Source of the DNA: Camellia lanceoleosa
Taxonomy: Eukaryota; Streptophyta; Magnoliopsida; Ericales; Theaceae
Length of the DNA: 64,000 bases
Direction: 5' to 3'
Assembly: GCA_025200525.1 (NCBI GenBank)
Contig: CM045762.1
Location: 30,584,196 to 30,648,195 of the forward strand
In this document: positions 60,186 to 64,000 of the stretch, piece by piece
Layout of the letters: every line of letters begins with the position of its first letter
Position numbering within the stretch: the stretch's first letter is position 1
Translations under genes and position numbers: made by a program
Notes under the pieces: generated by a model
What the model saw: only the letters and a program-made list of their open reading frames with translations
Databases searched by the model: none
Told to the model about the DNA's origin: nothing

Positions 60186-61311
60186 TAGGGGTGTAAAATC
60201 GGACCTCCGGCCCGCAACCCACCTGAAGTCCCCCTGTGGCCCACCTCGGCCCGACCAGGTCCAAGCCCAGCCCGTGACCCTAGGCCTAGGATAGGGCTGT
60301 GTGTTTTGCGGGCTGATTGGCCTGACCTACTCCAAGGCCCGCCTGAAGCCCAATGTTGTTTTCAAGCTATTTTGGTAAAAAAAAATAAATTTTTGGTAAA
60401 AAAAAGAAATTAAAAAAAAATTGTTAGGCCCGGCCAATGGTAGAGCCAGGAAATTAAATCAGGAGGGACACTTATTAATTACAACTTTATTGTTTTTTTC
60501 ATAACCAACAATAAGAAGATAATAATAATTTTTGAATTAATATTAAGTACAAAAAATTAAATAAATTGTTACAAAAGTATTTCACGTAAAATTTTACAAT
60601 TAACTTCGAGTAAAATCGAAAAGAAAGTATTACGTATAACTAATGTATCATGGACAATGTAAAAAAGTCATATATTTAAGTCGTAAAATAAATTATATAA
60701 TGGTAAGATAAATCAAATTTTTTCAAAATTTGAGTAAAAATTTCATATAATAGTGATATCACGTACATATGATATCACCAACCAATAGTAAAGCAACATA
60801 TGAAGGGTGAACTCCACATGCAAATATAACTAATACTCTAGTAAATTTTACATATATATAGTGAGATTAATTATATTTGCATATCAATAATGATAGATAT
60901 TACCTTTATATTGAGATTTTTTCACAAAATTTTTATACATAAAAATATAATTTGTTGTAGTCATTTCATTTTCAATAAAACAATTACTATTGTTTTCATA
61001 AATTTAAAAACGCCATTGATATTTTAATTTTAAATATTATTTTTGTTTAAAATTTTATTTATATGCATATGTAAAAATAAATAAATAAATAAATATTTGA
61101 AAAATCCAAGGGGGCACGTGACTCTCTTAGTCCTCATGTGGCTTCGCCACAGGATCCGGCCAAAATCCACTCCAAGTCCAAGCCTAGGCTCACCGCTCAA
61201 TTTTGAGTGGCTTGGGCTTGAGCCAAGATTTTTCCCATGTGAGCAGGCCTGTCCCAAAAATTATCGAGAGTCCACGAGGCTTGAGCTGGGCCAATACCGA
61301 ATTTACACCTC
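60186..61311. mobile_element. Degenerate hAT-like element with a nested one
   Basis: TAGGGGTGTAAAATCGG at the left pairs with the inverse of CCGAATTTACACCT at the right. GGCCCG-rich inner sequence is present on both sides. Flanks GCCAAATC and GGAAAATG agree at 5 of 8 positions, so the target duplication is doubtful. Confidence 0.5.
60435..61152. mobile_element. Non-autonomous hAT-like element (718 bp)
   Basis: Left end CAATGGTAGAGCCAGG; right end GGCTTCGCCACAG. The ends are inverted repeats of the common CAGTGGCGGAGCCAGG type. Flanks GGCCCGGC and GATCCGGC (6 of 8) suggest an aged 8-bp duplication. The interior is AT-rich without transposase. Confidence 0.6.
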
Positions 61312-61322
61312 GGAAAATGTTT

Positions 61323-61462
61323 CGTAACTCAAATTTTGTGGCTCAAAAGTGGCTCAAATGGCCAAAACGACGTCGTTTTGGCCATTTTTATGTTGTTCTG
61401 TACTCAAAACGACGTCGTTTTGGCCATTTAAGCCACTTTTGAGCCACAAAATTTGAGTTACG
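61323..61462. mobile_element. Perfect foldback element, 58-bp arms
   Basis: 61323-61380 is the near-perfect inverse complement of 61405-61462, with a 24-base loop. Each arm contains the palindrome AACGACGTCGTT. No target duplication was found. Confidence 0.85.
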
Positions 61463-61869
61463 TAGCATTGTCATTACACCTCTAACCTAATCAAACTTGA
61501 GCAACACAATAGCTGTTAACCCTTTCACACAGATTAATAATTATTTTCAAATAATTTTTAATGCAATGTAATGATTGATTAATGATAGTTTAAAGTTGTA
61601 TTTGAATCATAAATTTGAATAAAAATTTAAAAAATAGAAATAAAAGGGTGGGTAAAATATATGTGAAATATAATTTTATTTTATTCATATTTCAAATATA
61701 TTTTTTGTTTCCCTTTTTAAATCTATATCTAAATCTGTGATACAAAATTGTCTAAATTAATTATATTTTCTAGTTTAAACCATCCATATAACACTACGAA
61801 GGTAGAAAACACAGGAAAAATGTTCCCTGGTCTAAGATTACATTAAATTTTGTTCCAACTAATCAAGAT

Positions 61870-62031
61870 TAGGAATGCAAATGAATTGAATTGAGCCAAG
61901 CTTTTAAGGGCACAAGCTTAATTCGTTTGCTGATTGAGCTAAAAAATTCAACTTAAACTCAACTTGACTTATTCATTTACTTAATCAGTCGATCTAAGCT
62001 TATGAAGAGCTCAGTTCATTTACAACCCTTA
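61870..62031. mobile_element. hAT-type MITE (162 bp)
   Basis: Ends TAGGAATGCAAATGAATT and (inverted) TAAGGGTTGTAAATGAAC. Flanks ATCAAGAT and ATCATGAT (7 of 8). Same end type as the large element at 34192-59781. Confidence 0.7.
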
Positions 62032-62251
62032 ATCATGATAAACCAAATAAGCATGAAGAGTTTGATATTTTACTTTTTTAGAATCCACCTCCTCAATGCC
62101 AAAGTTTGGCCTAATGGATAAAGTGTTTCCTTATCAGGATATTTGAGTTTAAGTCTTATTTATTGTGTAATGCAGTTTTTTGGATAAAAAAAATGAAACC
62201 TCAACCATACTTTTTCTCAAGAACTGAGTCATGACAAAGTAAGATCTCAAA

Positions 62252-62321
62252 ATCCGTTTAATGATTTAACAAATTATAATTAATTGATCCGTTTAATGAT
62301 TTAACAAATTATAATTAATTG
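62252..62321. repeat. 35-bp exact tandem duplication
   Basis: ATCCGTTTAATGATTTAACA starts two identical 35-bp units. Confidence 0.9.
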
Positions 62322-62762
62322 ATACCAAAATTAACGTGTTAATACAAAAATTAAGAGGATTTAAAGCGATGCCCATCACTGCTAAAAAGCCCTCCAAGCT
62401 GTTTAAGGGTCATTTTTGACTCCAAGAACGGTTCAGAGGTCATTTTCTACAAAACGCTTCAATTTATTGGAGTGATCAAATCTGTGATAGCCACAAGGAA
62501 GTGAATGAGACATCTTGTCCAAAATTTTGATAAACAGCCTTTAAATCCTAGGTGAGACGTTATGTACTAAAAGAAAAATAAAAATAAAAAACACAAAAAA
62601 ATGTTCATAATTTGAATATGTTTAATGTAAATTTAGATTAATGTGGAACAGTGAGTGACATTTAGAATAAATTTAATTCATACAATTAAATTTTTGATAC
62701 TTTTCTAAATATATTTTTTAGATACATAAAATCTATTGCATAGTGAATTAAAAGCTTGTATG
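62322..62762. other. AT-rich spacer
   Basis: No gene or repeat recognised. It is the left flank of the LTR that starts at 62763. Confidence 0.5.
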
Positions 62763-63534
62763 TGTTGGTTACATATTTTGTACGAGCCAATTACAATTCG
62801 ACGCGTGGCGAAATAAAGGTAATATAGGAAGACTATTCAGGTCCTCGATCCTGATCGTACACGTGACAGTTAGTATTGGTTATTAAAAGATCTGAGTAGC
62901 AGTGGATCAACAAAGGGATACAAAGTGATGTGGCTTCAACGGTTACTCGCATTTCAGATTCAAATTTAGGAGGGAAGCTTAACTGCAAGTAATGGCGTAA
63001 TGAAGCTAATATTGGGGCAACATGATCGATGATCATGGAGGAGCAGTTCGACGGTTGGAAGTGCAATTCAATAGTCACCCTTGAGCAGTATAAATAGTAG
63101 AGAAGGCCCCAGAAAAAGCCCCCAGACTCAGATCCAAAAAACCAGTCCTTTATACTTATTTTCTTTTCCAGTTTTACATTTATAGTCTTACATTTACAGT
63201 TCTTTACATTACTGTACTTTAAAATTCCTGCACTGCATTTCATTTCATAGGAGTAGTTCCAAGTAGATTTGCTGTAAACTTCTACGAGACTGAGTTTGGA
63301 TCATTGTAAGTCTTTTCATCTTAATGAAATACTTCGACTGTTCTTCAATTCGTTATTATCTGTTTAATTCTCCTAAGTCAAGCCACCAGTAAAAGTCCTC
63401 TTCATTGAAATTTGAAAAAACTAAGCATAATCGTCTGATAATTGGTTGGCAATTAATTTTCTGTGAGGACTAATTGATCCTTACTGGCACGCTCGCAATT
63501 ACCAAAATAACCTTCGAAAGCCAAAAAGCCAACA
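62763..63534 (+). repeat. 5' LTR of a retrotransposon leaving the window (772 bp)
   Basis: Begins TGTTGGTTAC and ends AAGCCAACA, so TGTTGG/CCAACA form the usual terminal inverted repeat. TATAAATAG at 63089-63097 sits in the expected U3 position, and TTAATGAAATAC near 63322 may serve polyadenylation. The partner LTR is outside the window, so the boundary rests on the termini and adjacent primer site. Confidence 0.72.
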
Positions 63535-63540
63535 TATATT

Positions 63541-63560
63541 TTTGGCACACCAAGTGGGAC
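63541..63560 (+). promoter_or_regulatory. Primer-binding site of the right-edge element
   Basis: TTTGGCACACCAAGTGGGAC, a few bases after the LTR. The tRNA species was not assigned. Confidence 0.55.
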
Positions 63561-63570
63561 CACATTTAAA

Positions 63571-64000
63571 ATGGCTAGACGTAGAAGACAAGGAGAAAAT
63601 GAACGCTTGGAAGAAGGCGTGGAATGAGAGGTAGAGATACCTAATCCAGAGGACAATGTGATAACACGTTCTGTGGAAACTCCTATTTTATCAGAACCTA
63701 TGGTCAAACAGACTAGTACTTCAGAACAAGTACCATATACTCATGATATTGGACGAGACCAAGGAATTGGACCATCCACTGTTCCATCTACTCAGCCAAT
63801 AAATCCATGGGGTGGCTTAGTAGATGCTATGGGACAGCAATTAATGAATACAATGGAAAGGTGGGCAATATCCTTTTTGGATCGAATGAATAACCACCAA
63901 CCAACAAGTGCAAGACACATCGAGGAAATTTCAAATGTCCCTCAGCAAAGATTGGCTAGAGATAAACAGCCTATGCAAGTTAATGGACATTCTAATGGTC
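63571..64000 (+). pseudogene. gag start of the right-edge LTR element
   Basis: ATG at 63571 opens MARRRRQGENERLEEGVE, then TGA at 63625. The same frame stays open to the window end and includes NPWGGLVDAMGQQLMNTMERW, a Met/Gln-rich helix typical of gag N-termini. Only the N-terminal region is present, so the Ty3 or Ty1 class cannot be fixed from this part. Confidence 0.6.

Noticed and set aside
61323..61462. MicroRNA precursor
   Set aside because: Arms are too long and too perfect; typical of a foldback transposable element.
62098..62165. tRNA-derived SINE head (A-box-like TGGCCTAATGG)
   Set aside because: The B box is too degenerate and no 3' tail or target duplication was found.

Overview
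This window is nuclear DNA of a flowering plant, probably a woody or other dicot. It is AT-rich and dominated by LTR retrotransposons with 5-bp target duplications, hAT-type foldback elements, an endogenous caulimovirid, and intron-containing genes with GT-AG splice sites. The species cannot be named from sequence alone. I see no intact host gene, tRNA, rRNA or CRISPR array. Nearly every coding region is a broken copy, and the information lies in how the elements are nested.

Left third (1-24.5 kb). A transposon-associated gene of the Ulp1/plant-mobile-domain type runs leftward (29-5369). A 3.7-kb solo LTR (1427-5150, target duplication CTTGG) splits one of its coding exons. A Ty1/copia element (7654-23809, minus strand) follows, with a Ty3/gypsy chromovirus-like element (9102-18651, target duplication CCTTT) inside its RT/RNase H junction. 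Both carry stops, frameshifts and changed catalytic residues.

Middle (24.5-34 kb). There is no gene. It holds a duplicated TATA-containing segment, a GC-rich island, foldback repeats, a 206-bp tandem duplication, microsatellites, and a LINE-like RNase H pseudogene split by a GATAC-rich insert.

Right half (34.2-59.8 kb). This is a four-level nest. The outermost level is a hAT-type foldback element (34192-59781, 8-bp target duplication ACTGTGGC). Its AT-rich centre holds a circularly permuted endogenous pararetrovirus, Florendovirus-like in layout. The viral leader is interrupted by a 19-kb non-autonomous Tat/Ogre-like LTR retrotransposon (37480-56526, target duplication CAAGT, LTRs about 3.7 kb). 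That element keeps a gag remnant and no pol. It carries in antisense an intron-containing plant mobile domain gene (46093-49315), followed by long tandem-repeat arrays.

Right edge (59.8-64 kb). Small nested hAT-like and foldback elements precede the 5' LTR, primer-binding site and gag start of another LTR retrotransposon that leaves the window.

The solo LTR at 1427-5150 and the 19-kb element belong to one LTR family. Its LTRs share palindromic CCGGC clusters and a 13-bp hairpin. The most unusual object is the large retrotransposon that moves a spliceable host-type gene in antisense, so the gene's introns survive retrotransposition.
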